Of a DNA stretch of 64,000 nt, positions 42,844-51,889 are shown piece by piece. Below the pieces are notes generated by a model. It made no database searches. It was given only the letters and a program-made list of their open reading frames with translations, and had not been told where the DNA came from. The position numbers and the translations under genes are program-made. Origin of the DNA: Rhodobacter sp. (lineage in GTDB: Bacteria; Pseudomonadota; Alphaproteobacteria; Rhodobacterales; Rhodobacteraceae); the NCBI GenBank assembly GCA_027489175.1, contig JAIYAE010000014.1:1-64000 (forward strand). Reading direction: 5' to 3'. The first letter of the stretch is position 1. Each line of letters begins with the position of its first letter.

Positions 42844-45132
42844 TTGGATCGCGTCGTTCAAAGCGATGTCTGGGCACGCTTCTCGCGGCTGCGTCGGCAG
42901 CGGCGGGTGCAGACGGCCGTCACGCTTGGCCTTGTCTTCCTTGGCCCCGTCCTTGCCGTTGCCACCTTCCTGGCGATGGGGGTTTTCAACCAGGATGCGG
43001 CCTCGCCCAGCCTGCGGCTGATCCTGCTGGCCGACCTGATCTACGTCATGCTGATCGCGGCGCTGGTGCTGGCCCGCGTCATGCGGCTGATCGCCGACCG
43101 ACGGTCACGTTCGGCCGGGTCACGGCTGCACATGCGGCTGTCCGGCGTCTTCATGCTGATCGCGCTGGTGCCCACGGTTCTGGTCGCGGTCTTTGCGGTC
43201 CTGTCGATCAACATCGGGCTTGAGGGCTGGTTTTCCGACCGGGTCCGGTCGGTCGTAGGCTCGTCCCTCGCCGCAGCCCAGGCCTATGAGGCGGCACAGC
43301 GCGAAGACCTGGCCGAAGACGCGCAGGCGCTGGCCACCTACCTGAACGAAGCGAAACGCCGGACGCCGCGACTGAACGAAGACCAACTGCGCCCGCTGCT
43401 CAGCCAGTTTCAGGATGTGGTCCAGCGCGGCCTGAAAGAGGCCTACCTTGTCGATGGTCTCGGCGCTTTGAAAGTCCGGGGCGACCGGTCCTATCTCTTT
43501 GACTTCGAAGCGATCAGCGAGGCGACGCTGACCAGTGCCCGGGACGGCAACACCGTCCTGATCCCCGACTGGCCGCGCGACGAATTCCGCGCCCTGGTCC
43601 GGCTGGACGCCTATCCCGACCGCTATCTTTACATCACCCGCGCGGTTGACGGGTCCATTCTGTCGCTCCTGGATGAAACGGAAGCGACGGTCCAGCTTTA
43701 CAACCAGCTGGAAAGCGAACGGGGGCGCCTCCTGTTCAACTTCGGCCTGATCTACCTTGGCTTCGCGCTGATCCTGATCCTGGCCGCCGTCTGGCTGGGT
43801 CTGTGGTTCGCCGAACGCCTGTCGCGGCCTGTGGGGCGGCTGGCGGGCGCGGCCGAAAGGGTAGGGGGCGGCGATCTGGACGTGCAGGTTGCCGAAGAGG
43901 TCGGGGATGACGAAATCGCCTCGCTTGGCCGCCTCTTCAACCAGATGACCCGCCAGCTGAAAGGCCAGCGCGAGGCGCTTCTGCTCAGCAATGCCCAGAC
44001 CGAACGCCGCCGCCGCCTGTTCGATTCGGTCCTGTCCAACGTCACCGCCGGGGTGATCGGCCTTGATAGCGACGGCGACATCGACTTTGTGAACCGCGCC
44101 GCCGAAAAGCTGCTGGATTTCGGCGATGGCCAGTCCGACATGCCCATCGCCGCCGCCGTGCCAGAGTTCGGCCCCCTCTTTGACCGCCTGCGCGACAGCG
44201 GCGTCACCGCCATGCAGGAAGAGGTCCGCCTGACCCGCAAGGGCAAGCTGGAAAGCCTCCTCGTGCGGATGAGCGTGCGGCGCTCAGAGGACGGCAATCT
44301 TGAAGGCTACGTCGTGGCCTTCGACGACGTGACCGACCTTGTCAGCGCGCAGCGCATGGCCGCCTGGGGCGACGTCGCCCGCCGCATCGCGCATGAGATC
44401 AAGAACCCTCTGACGCCCATCCAGCTGTCGGCGGAACGGATCAAGCGCAAGTTTTCCACCCAGGTCCGCGATCACGACGACCTGGAACAACTGACCGATG
44501 TCATCGTGCGCCAGACCAACGACCTGCGCCGGATCGTGGATGAATTCTCCAAATTCGCCCGCATGCCCGAACCCGAACGCCGCGATTGCGATCTGGCTGA
44601 CCTCTTGCGCGGCGCGGTCCTTCTGCAGGAAAACGGCCAGCCCGAGGTCCGCTTCACCAAGACCATCCCGGCCGACCCGCTGATACTGGACCTTGACGCC
44701 ACGATGATCGGCCAGGCCCTGACCAACCTGATCAAGAACGCCGGCGAAGCGATCGAGGCCCACCGCGAGAAATCCGCGCCCCCGGACTTCACCCCCGAAA
44801 TCCGCGTGACGCTGGAAGCAGATGACACCGAAGCCGTCATCCACATCATGGACAACGGCACCGGCCTGCCGCCCGACCGCGCGCGCCTTTTTGAGCCCTA
44901 CGTCACCACCCGCGACAAGGGCACCGGCCTTGGCCTGCCCATCGTCAAGAAGATCATCGAGGAACACGGCGGCACCCTTGCCCTTCTTGACGCGCCCCCC
45001 TTCGCCCCGGGCGCCCATCCTGGCGCCATGGCCGAAATCCGGCTGCCCCGCGCCACCCGCCGCAAGCCCAGGTCACAAACCCAGCCAGACAAGACCCCGC
45101 CAGTCAGCGCGGGCCAAGAGGTGAAAGCATGA
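42844..45132 (+). CDS. ntrY: Nitrogen/redox sensor kinase NtrY
   Basis: A 762-aa membrane kinase. N-terminal helices (about 22-110) bracket a periplasmic domain, TM segment LIYLGFALILILAAVWLGL near 300 is followed by HAMP and PAS (about 380-500), then HisKA with His517 ([15 protein letters not shown]) and the HATPase domain (DNGTGLPP, GTGLGLPIV). NtrY works with NtrX in nitrogen, redox and envelope control. The start is a TTG; no better codon lies before TM1. A GGGGG-AGATA-CCCCC hairpin lies 20 bases upstream. It overlaps ntrX by ATGA. Confidence 0.94.
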   Translation: MDRVVQSDVWARFSRLRRQRRVQTAVTLGLVFLGPVLAVATFLAMGVFNQDAASPSLRLILLADLIYVMLIAALVLARVMRLIADRRSRSAGSRLHMRLSGVFMLIALVPTVLVAVFAVLSINIGLEGWFSDRVRSVVGSSLAAAQAYEAAQREDLAEDAQALATYLNEAKRRTPRLNEDQLRPLLSQFQDVVQRGLKEAYLVDGLGALKVRGDRSYLFDFEAISEATLTSARDGNTVLIPDWPRDEFRALVRLDAYPDRYLYITRAVDGSILSLLDETEATVQLYNQLESERGRLLFNFGLIYLGFALILILAAVWLGLWFAERLSRPVGRLAGAAERVGGGDLDVQVAEEVGDDEIASLGRLFNQMTRQLKGQREALLLSNAQTERRRRLFDSVLSNVTAGVIGLDSDGDIDFVNRAAEKLLDFGDGQSDMPIAAAVPEFGPLFDRLRDSGVTAMQEEVRLTRKGKLESLLVRMSVRRSEDGNLEGYVVAFDDVTDLVSAQRMAAWGDVARRIAHEIKNPLTPIQLSAERIKRKFSTQVRDHDDLEQLTDVIVRQTNDLRRIVDEFSKFARMPEPERRDCDLADLLRGAVLLQENGQPEVRFTKTIPADPLILDLDATMIGQALTNLIKNAGEAIEAHREKSAPPDFTPEIRVTLEADDTEAVIHIMDNGTGLPPDRARLFEPYVTTRDKGTGLGLPIVKKIIEEHGGTLALLDAPPFAPGAHPGAMAEIRLPRATRRKPRSQTQPDKTPPVSAGQEVKA

Positions 45133-46526
45133 GCATTCTGATCGTTGACGATGAACAGGACATCCGCGAACTGGTCGGTGATATCCTGCAGGACGAAGGC
45201 TATACCGTCCGCCTGGCCGCGAATTCCGATGACTGCATGGCCGAGATCAACGCCGAACCGCCATCGCTGATGATCCTGGATATCTGGCTGAAAGACAGCC
45301 GGATGGACGGGATCGACATCTTGAAGACCGTCAAGCGCGACAATCCTGATGTCCCGGTGGTGATTATCTCAGGACATGGAAACATTGAAATCGCCGTCGC
45401 CGCCATCAAGCAGGGCGCCTATGACTTCATCGAAAAGCCCTTCAACATTGACCAGCTGATGGTCGTCGTCGCCCGTGCGATGGAAACCTCGCGCTTGCGG
45501 CGGGAAAACCAGGACCTGCGCCGCCGCGATGTCGCCTCGGCCGAAATGCTGGGCAATTCCGCCGCCTTCAAGACGCTGAAATCGAACCTCGACAAGGTGA
45601 CCAAATCCAACGGCCGCGTCATGCTGACCGGGGAACCGGGGTCGGGCAAGGAAATGGCCGCGCGGTACATCCACGCGAATTCCAACCGCGCCTCGGCCCC
45701 CTTCGTCACCGTCTCCTCCGCCTCGATCGAACCCGAACGGATGGAAGAGGTCCTTTTCGGCCGCGAAACCCCCGAACGCGGGGTGGAACCTGGACTTTTG
45801 GAACAGGCCCATGGTGGGGTGGTCTACTTTGACGAAGTGGCCGACATGCCTTTGGGAACGCAAGGGAAAATTCTGCGCGTCCTGACCGAACAGCAATTCA
45901 CCCGCGCCGGCGGCACCGACAAGGTCCGGGTGGATTTGCGCGTCATCTCCTCCACCTGCCGCGATCTCCGCGCCGAAATCGGTCTGGGCCGCTTCCGCCA
46001 GGAACTCTATGACCGCCTCAACGTCGTGCCGATCCCGGTCCCCGCCCTTTCCGAACGCTGCGAGGATATCCCCGACCTCGCCCGCCATTTCATCGGCTGG
46101 TTCCACAAGACCCAAGGCCTGCCCGCCCGCGCCTTCACGCCCGAGGCCGAGACGATGCTGCAGACCATGCCCTGGCCCGGCAACATCCGCCAATTGCGCA
46201 ACATGGTGGAACGTGTGCTGATCCTCGGCGACACTTCCGGCCCGATCGAAGCGCATGAACTGCCGGGGGCCGAACCGAAGTCGGATGCCGACAGCGGCGG
46301 TCTGCCCCTCTCCGGTGCCATCGCGGCCCTGCCGTTGCGCGAAGCGCGCGAGTTGTTCGAGCGGGAGTACCTCCTCACCCAGATCAACCGTTTCGGTGGC
46401 AACATCAGCCGCACGGCCAGCTTCGTCGGCATGGAACGCTCGGCCCTCCACCGCAAACTGAAGTCATTGGGCGTGGTCGGCAATTCCCGCAACGGCACCC
46501 GCGGCTTTACCGACTACGAAGACTGA
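45129..46526 (+). CDS. ntrX: Response regulator NtrX, lacking GAFTGA
   Basis: A 465-aa regulator with receiver Asp51 (MILDIWLKDSRMDG), AAA+ domain (Walker A GEPGSGKE near 167; VVYFDEVADMP) and a C-terminal Fis-type HTH (NISRTASFVGMERSALHRKL). The place of GAFTGA reads GRETPERGVEPG, so sigma54 activation is unlikely, as for other alphaproteobacterial NtrX proteins. It is coupled to ntrY. A hairpin follows the stop. Confidence 0.95.
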   Translation: MSILIVDDEQDIRELVGDILQDEGYTVRLAANSDDCMAEINAEPPSLMILDIWLKDSRMDGIDILKTVKRDNPDVPVVIISGHGNIEIAVAAIKQGAYDFIEKPFNIDQLMVVVARAMETSRLRRENQDLRRRDVASAEMLGNSAAFKTLKSNLDKVTKSNGRVMLTGEPGSGKEMAARYIHANSNRASAPFVTVSSASIEPERMEEVLFGRETPERGVEPGLLEQAHGGVVYFDEVADMPLGTQGKILRVLTEQQFTRAGGTDKVRVDLRVISSTCRDLRAEIGLGRFRQELYDRLNVVPIPVPALSERCEDIPDLARHFIGWFHKTQGLPARAFTPEAETMLQTMPWPGNIRQLRNMVERVLILGDTSGPIEAHELPGAEPKSDADSGGLPLSGAIAALPLREARELFEREYLLTQINRFGGNISRTASFVGMERSALHRKLKSLGVVGNSRNGTRGFTDYED

Positions 46527-46561
46527 TCCTCATTCTATGTCCCCAAATATCCCGGGTGGGT

Positions 46562-46583
46562 CCGGGAGGGCTGGCCCTCCCGG
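46562..46583 (+). terminator. Hairpin after ntrX
   Basis: CCGGGAGGG (46562-46570) pairs perfectly with CCCTCCCGG (46575-46583) around CTGG, 36 bases past the ntrX stop. No T-run follows. On the minus strand it is followed by an AT-rich motif (GATATTTGGGGACAT) loosely like those at 8274 and 27220. Confidence 0.55.
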
Positions 46584-46667
46584 CGGCCGGGGCCGGGCGC
46601 ACCCGCCGATTGACCCTCACACTTTGATCTGACATGCAGTCCCTCACGGCGAAGCGCGGGGAGTGCG

Positions 46668-48044
46668 ATGAAAGTCATCATCTGCGGGGCAGGCCAGGTT
46701 GGCTGGCAGATCGCCCGCCACCTTGCCGGCGAAAAGAACGACGTCACCCTTGTCGATGTGAACGCCGACCTTGTCCGCCGCGCGACCGACACGCTTGATG
46801 TGCAGGGCGTCGTCGGCTTTGCCAGTCACCCCGATGTCCTGGAAAAGGCCGGCGCGCGCGACGCTGACATGCTGATCGCCGCCACCCATTCCGATGAGGT
46901 GAACATGGTCACCTGCCAGGTGGCCCATTCCATCTTCAACATCACCAGGAAGATCGCCCGCATCCGCGCGCAGAACTACCTTGATGCGCTTTACGGCGAC
47001 CTGACCAATCAGGACCAGCTGGCCATCGACGTAGTGATTTCCCCGGAACGCGAGGTGGCCGAGGCCGCGCTGCAGCGCATCGCCGCCCCAGCCACCTTTG
47101 ACACCGAAAGCTTCATGGGGGGCCGTGCCCAGCTTCTGGGCATCCAGCTGTCCGAAGACTGCCCGGTCCTGAACACCCCCCTCCGCCAGCTGAACGAGCT
47201 TTTCCACACCCTGCGCGCCATCGTCGTCGGCATCCGCCGAGAGGGCCGCCTTTTCGCGCCCGAGGCCGGGGATCAGCTTCTGGCCGAGGATCAGATCTAC
47301 GTCTTCACCCATATCGAAGACGTCAACCGCGCCTTGGAGATCTTCGGCAAGAAGACCAAGAAACAGGAACGCATCGTCATCATCGGGGGCGGCAACGTTG
47401 GGTTGGCCGTGGCCCGCGCGTTGGAAAAGCGTACCGACCGGGTCCGCGCCAAGATCATCGAAAAAGACCGCGCCACCGCAGAACACGCCGCCGACACGCT
47501 GGAACGCACCATCGTCCTGCATGGTGACGGCATGGACATCGACCTTCTGATGGAAGCCGCCATCGACCGCGCCGATGCGATCCTTGCCGTGACGGATGAC
47601 GACAAGACCAACCTCCTCGTCTCGGTCCGGGCCAAGCAGGCCGGCTGCCAGATGACCATCGCCTTGGTCAACGACCCCACCCTCGCCCCCCTGATGGCCC
47701 CCTTGGAGATTGACGCCTATATCAACCCGCGCGCCACCACGGTCTCTTCCATCCTTCGCCACATCCGCCACGGCCGCGTCCGCGCCGTCTATTCCATCGG
47801 CGACGCCGAGGCCGAGATGATCGAGGCGCAGGTCCTCTCCACCTCGCCCCTCTCCGGCCGTCTTGTCCGGGATATCGAATTTCCCGAAGGCGTGTTGGTC
47901 GGCGCGGTGATGAAGGGCGAAAAGGTCCTGAAACCCACCGGCGACCTGCGGATAGAGGCGGGTGACGTCATCGCCCTCTTTGCCATGGCCAAGGACGTGC
48001 CCGAGGTTGAACGCCTCCTGCAGGTCTCGATCGACTTCTTCTGA
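46668..48044 (+). CDS. trkA: Trk potassium system regulatory subunit TrkA
   Basis: The 458-aa cytoplasmic subunit that binds nucleotides and gates TrkH. Two tandem RCK units are clear: CGAGQVGWQIARHLAG (residues 5-20) and IIGGGNVGLAVARAL (near 241), each followed by a TrkA_C segment. The GGGGAGTGCG before the ATG is a good SD. Adjacent to trkH with a 1-base TGATG overlap. The ntrYX-trkAH order is conserved in Rhodobacter and other alphaproteobacteria. Confidence 0.96.
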   Translation: MKVIICGAGQVGWQIARHLAGEKNDVTLVDVNADLVRRATDTLDVQGVVGFASHPDVLEKAGARDADMLIAATHSDEVNMVTCQVAHSIFNITRKIARIRAQNYLDALYGDLTNQDQLAIDVVISPEREVAEAALQRIAAPATFDTESFMGGRAQLLGIQLSEDCPVLNTPLRQLNELFHTLRAIVVGIRREGRLFAPEAGDQLLAEDQIYVFTHIEDVNRALEIFGKKTKKQERIVIIGGGNVGLAVARALEKRTDRVRAKIIEKDRATAEHAADTLERTIVLHGDGMDIDLLMEAAIDRADAILAVTDDDKTNLLVSVRAKQAGCQMTIALVNDPTLAPLMAPLEIDAYINPRATTVSSILRHIRHGRVRAVYSIGDAEAEMIEAQVLSTSPLSGRLVRDIEFPEGVLVGAVMKGEKVLKPTGDLRIEAGDVIALFAMAKDVPEVERLLQVSIDFF

Positions 48045-49561
48045 TGCTCGCGCGTCTGGCCGAACTGCCGCTTCTGGTCGTGCTTCTGGGGGTCACCGGC
48101 GGCCTGACCCTGATCCCCGCGCTGCACGCGGTTGCGACCGATCAAAGCGACCTCGCCCGCGCTTTCTTCTATGCGGCGCTGATCCTTCTCATCCTGACGG
48201 TGATGCTCGGCATCGCCACCGCCGCCTTCAGCCCGCGTGACGCGGCGCGCAGTCACCTCGCCTCGCTGGTCGGGGCCTATCTTCTGCTGCCGGTGGCCAT
48301 GGTCCTGCCCCTGCGTGAGGCGCTGCCCGACACCAGCCTGGTGAACGCCTGGTTCGAGATGACCTCTAGCTTCACCACCACCGGGGCTTCGGTTTATCCG
48401 GCGGACCGGCTGTCGGACACCATCCACCTCTGGCGCGCGACCGTGGGCTGGTATGGCGGCTTCATGGTCCTGCTTGCGGCCTATGCGATCCTCGCCCCGC
48501 TGAACCTTGGCGGGTCCGAGGTTGCCTCAGGCCGCGTCCCCGGGCGCGGTGCCTTTGGCGCGGCACAGGCCTCGGGCGGGTTTGAACCCGCCGACCGGCT
48601 GACCCGCTACACGTTCCAGCTCTTCCCGATCTTCACCGGCCTGACGCTGGCCCTCTGGATCGGGCTGCTTCTGGCCGGCGAAACTGCGACCACCGCGCTT
48701 ATCCATGCCATGGGCACCCTCTCCACTTCCGGCATCTCGGGGCAGGCCGGTCTGGCCGGGGCAGGGGCGGGCATCGTTGGCGAGATGCTGATCTTCGCCT
48801 TCCTGATCTTCGCCATCACTCGCCGCGCGCTCCCGGGCCTTGGCCCCACCGCCCAGCACCGCCTTCTGCCCGGCGACCCGGAACTGCGCCTTGCGGCCCT
48901 GATCGTCCTTGCGGTCACGATCATCCTCTTCCTGCGCCACTGGTTCGTCGCCGAAGCCACCGGGGTCGAGGAATCGGCCCCCCGCGCCCTTGCCGCCCTT
49001 TGGGGCATCCTCTTCACCGCCGCATCCTTCCTGACCACCACCGGCTATGTCTCGGCCGAATGGCAGACCGCCGCGCAGTGGTCGGGCATCGGCACGCCGG
49101 GAATGATCCTGCTGGCCCTCGCGATCATCGGTGGTGGCACCGCCACGGCGGCCGGGGGGGTGAAACTCCTCCGCGTCTACGCGCTTCTGCGCCACGGCGA
49201 GCGTGAGCTGGAGCGGATCATCCACCCCAATTCCATCGGTCGCGGCGGCGGTGATGCGCGGCGCTTGCGTGAAGAGGGCGCGCAGCTTGCCTGGGTGTTC
49301 TTCATGCTTTTCGCCTTCACCATCGCCATCGTCACCGCCAGCCTGACGCTGCTTGGCGTGCCCTTCGAACAGGCCCTTGTCCTTGGCATCGCCGCCCAGA
49401 CCACCACTGGCCAACTGGCCGACTACGGTGCCAGTTTGCCGATTGCCTATCAGGATCTTGGCACCTCGGTGAAGCTGGCGCTGGGGGTGGCGATGATTGT
49501 CGGGCGGCTGGAAACACTGGCGCTTCTCGCCCTGATCCTGCCCGCGCGGGGGCGTCGTTAG
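48044..49561 (+). CDS. trkH: Trk potassium transporter TrkH
   Basis: A 505-aa pore-forming K+ uptake protein with about ten helices. The four P-loop selectivity segments are visible: EMTSSFTTTGAS, MGTLSTSGIS, AASFLTTTGYV and AQTTTGQLAD. Translation is coupled to trkA. The end is followed by a 175-base gap before hfq. Confidence 0.95.
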   Translation: MLARLAELPLLVVLLGVTGGLTLIPALHAVATDQSDLARAFFYAALILLILTVMLGIATAAFSPRDAARSHLASLVGAYLLLPVAMVLPLREALPDTSLVNAWFEMTSSFTTTGASVYPADRLSDTIHLWRATVGWYGGFMVLLAAYAILAPLNLGGSEVASGRVPGRGAFGAAQASGGFEPADRLTRYTFQLFPIFTGLTLALWIGLLLAGETATTALIHAMGTLSTSGISGQAGLAGAGAGIVGEMLIFAFLIFAITRRALPGLGPTAQHRLLPGDPELRLAALIVLAVTIILFLRHWFVAEATGVEESAPRALAALWGILFTAASFLTTTGYVSAEWQTAAQWSGIGTPGMILLALAIIGGGTATAAGGVKLLRVYALLRHGERELERIIHPNSIGRGGGDARRLREEGAQLAWVFFMLFAFTIAIVTASLTLLGVPFEQALVLGIAAQTTTGQLADYGASLPIAYQDLGTSVKLALGVAMIVGRLETLALLALILPARGRR

Positions 49562-49736
49562 CCCCAGCGGAAAGCTGATCGCGTAACAGCCTGATTTTTG
49601 CGCTGGAATCTCCCGGAAAGCCGCATCATACTTGAAACAGGCCGTCTTAGGCGGTGACGACAGGGCTGGTATAAAAACACCGCAGCCACGCCAATGAAGC
49701 GACAGTGAAGCGTTAGAAAAACAAGGCAAAAAAGCA

Positions 49737-49970
49737 ATGGCCGCCGACAAGCAAAACCTGCAAGACGCCTTCCTCAACCATGTGCGGAAGGCGAAGGTTC
49801 CGGTTACGATCTTCCTTATCAACGGGGTCAAGCTGCAAGGTGTGATCACCTGGTTTGACAACTTCTGCGTGCTTTTGCGCCGCGATGGACAATCGCAGCT
49901 TGTTTACAAGCATGCGATTTCCACCATCATGCCCGGCGCTCCGATCAGCCTCTACGAAGGGGAAGACTGA
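49737..49970 (+). CDS. hfq: RNA chaperone Hfq
   Basis: A 77-aa Sm-like hexameric protein that pairs small RNAs with mRNAs. Sm1 ([19 protein letters not shown]) and Sm2 (YKHAIS) are complete; as in other alphaproteobacteria the acidic C-terminal tail is short. AAGG precedes the ATG. The stop overlaps what may be the true hflX start region. A TATAAA at about 49672 may be a -10 element, but no good -35 is seen. Confidence 0.97.
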   Translation: MAADKQNLQDAFLNHVRKAKVPVTIFLINGVKLQGVITWFDNFCVLLRRDGQSQLVYKHAISTIMPGAPISLYEGED

Positions 49971-50026
49971 TCTCCGCCGATCATCAGGACGACGCCGACC
50001 TCCTGAAGGACCGGGCAGGCCAACGG

Positions 50027-51310
50027 TTGCGCGACACTGCCGCGCAACCGACCCGCACCTATGTCCTGCACCCGGCGCTGAAGTCCGCCAATGCCCGCCG
50101 CCTGCCAGAACATGGCCTGGCCGAGGCTGTGGCCCTTGCCGCCGCCCTGCCGGAGCTGGATATCCGCGGGTCCGAGGTGGTGCGTCTTGCTCGCACCAAC
50201 CCCGCCACGCTGATCGGGTCAGGTAAGGTCGAAGACCTGAAAACCCGCTTCAAGGCGGATGAGATTGAACTGGTGCTGGTCGATGGCACCGTTTCCCCCG
50301 TGCAGCAGCGCAATCTTGAGAAAGATTGGGGCGTCAAGCTCCTCGACCGCACCTCGCTGATCCTTGAGATCTTCGCCGACCGCGCCCGCACGCGCGAAGG
50401 GGTGCTGCAGGTCGAACTCGCCGCCCTCAGTTACCAGCGCACCCGCCTCGTCCGCGCCTGGACCCACCTTGAACGCCAGCGCGGCGGTTTCGGCTTTGTC
50501 GGCGGCCCCGGTGAAACGCAGCTGGAAGCCGACCGCCGCGCCATCGACGATCAGGTGATCCGCCTGAAACGCCAGCTGGACCGCTTCGTGAAGACGCGCG
50601 AACTCCACCGCGCCTCGCGCCGCAAGGTCCCGTTCCCGCTGGTGGCCCTCGTCGGCTACACCAACGCCGGAAAATCCACGCTTTTCAACCGCATGACCGG
50701 GGCTGAGGTTCTGGCCAAGGACATGCTCTTCGCCACACTGGACCCCACGATGCGCGGCATCACCTTGCCCGCGCCGGATGGCGGGGCAGGGCGCAAGATC
50801 ATCGCGTCCGACACTGTGGGCTTCATCTCTGACCTTCCCACCCAACTGGTCGCCGCTTTCCGCGCAACCTTGGAAGAGGTGCTCGAGGCTGACCTCATCC
50901 TCCACGTCCGCGACATCAGCCACCCTGAGTCCGCCGAACAGGCGCAAGACGTGGTTGAGATCCTGACCGCCCTTGGCGTGAAACCCGATGTCCCGGTGCT
51001 GGAGGTCTGGAACAAGCTTGACCTTGTGCCCCCCTCCGCCCGCGCCTCGCTTGAGGTGCAGGCCCGCCCCGGCGTCTATCCGGTGTCCGCCCTGACCGGC
51101 GAAGGCGTGCCCGCACTTCTCGATGCGATTTCGCTGGCCTTTGATGAGGCGAAGACCGACCTGACCCTGATCCTGCCCTACGCCGAAGGCCGCAAACGCG
51201 CCTGGCTTCACCAGGAAGGGGTCGTCACGTCCGAGGCTGAGGCCGAGGACGGCTATCATCTGACCCTGCGCTGGACCGCACGCCAGGAAAAACGCTTCCG
51301 CGACCTGTGA
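50027..51310 (+). CDS. hflX: GTPase HflX
   Basis: A 427-aa ribosome-associated GTPase that can rescue or recycle stalled ribosomes. The N-terminal HflX domain (about 10-180) ends with FGFVGGPGETQLEADRR, then the G domain has GYTNAGKST (G1), SDTVGF (G3) and WNKLD (G4). No ATG or GTG is available: TTG 50027 has only a weak SD. A CTG at 49967 in frame, overlapping the hfq stop as CTGA and preceded by GGGGAAGA, would add 20 plausible residues. The twin palindromes follow the stop. Confidence 0.93.
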   Translation: MRDTAAQPTRTYVLHPALKSANARRLPEHGLAEAVALAAALPELDIRGSEVVRLARTNPATLIGSGKVEDLKTRFKADEIELVLVDGTVSPVQQRNLEKDWGVKLLDRTSLILEIFADRARTREGVLQVELAALSYQRTRLVRAWTHLERQRGGFGFVGGPGETQLEADRRAIDDQVIRLKRQLDRFVKTRELHRASRRKVPFPLVALVGYTNAGKSTLFNRMTGAEVLAKDMLFATLDPTMRGITLPAPDGGAGRKIIASDTVGFISDLPTQLVAAFRATLEEVLEADLILHVRDISHPESAEQAQDVVEILTALGVKPDVPVLEVWNKLDLVPPSARASLEVQARPGVYPVSALTGEGVPALLDAISLAFDEAKTDLTLILPYAEGRKRAWLHQEGVVTSEAEAEDGYHLTLRWTARQEKRFRDL

Positions 51311-51313
51311 TCG

Positions 51314-51372
51314 ACGATTTTTCTGCGAAAAATCGTGCCTCGCCCCGACGTCGATTTTTCGCAGAAAAATCG
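51314..51372. repeat. Twin palindromes after hflX
   Basis: CGATTTTTC-TGC-GAAAAATCG (core of 51314-51336, with a flanking A-T pair) and CGATTTTTC-GCA-GAAAAATCG (51352-51372) have the same stem; the loops are reverse complements. They lie between hflX and a convergent GNAT gene and resemble the pair at 16478-16523. Both carry a GTGC flank. Confidence 0.78.
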
Positions 51373-51397
51373 TGCCCGGGTCCCGCTACTCCCAACC

Positions 51398-51889
51398 TTA
51401 ACCCGGTCGTCGCAGCGCCAGATAGACGCTGTCGCACCATTCGTCGCGCCACTGCATCGTCCGCGCTGCCCGCCCGGTCTCTAGAAACCCCAGCCGCCCC
51501 AGCAGCCGCAAGGACGCCGCATTGCGCGGGTCCGCCTCGGCCGTCAGTGCCGGCATGCCATGGCTGGCGAAAAGTTGTGCGATCACCGCCGTCATCGCCT
51601 CATGTGCCAGACCCTTGCCCCAATGGTCGGGATGCAAGAGGAACCCCACCTCCGGCAAGCGCCAGGCCCCGGCCTTGCCGATCACCCGGCCCTGATGTTC
51701 GATCAGGAAATCGTCGCTTTCGGACCCTGCGCCAACCATTGCGTCCAGCCAGTTGCGGCTTTCCTCCAGCGTCTCATGTTCCGGCGTCGACCAGTAGCGC
51801 ATGGCGGCGGGTTGCGACAGCATCGCATGGACGTCGTCAAGGTCCGTCATCCGCGCCCGGCGCAAGGTAAGGCGGGGCGTGACGATCAT
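51398..51889 (-). CDS. GNAT-family acetyltransferase (RimJ/RimL-like)
   Basis: A 163-aa GNAT protein. It begins TPRLTLRRARMTDLDD, the RimL/RimJ-type opening, and has the acetyl-CoA signature LHPDHWGKGLAHEA near residue 85, with NAASLRLLGRLGFLETG near 122. The substrate (ribosomal protein, amine or drug) is unknown. Its ATG overlaps the penicillin-acylase stop as ATGA, so it is translated after it. Confidence 0.88.
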   Translation of the reverse strand: MIVTPRLTLRRARMTDLDDVHAMLSQPAAMRYWSTPEHETLEESRNWLDAMVGAGSESDDFLIEHQGRVIGKAGAWRLPEVGFLLHPDHWGKGLAHEAMTAVIAQLFASHGMPALTAEADPRNAASLRLLGRLGFLETGRAARTMQWRDEWCDSVYLALRRPG

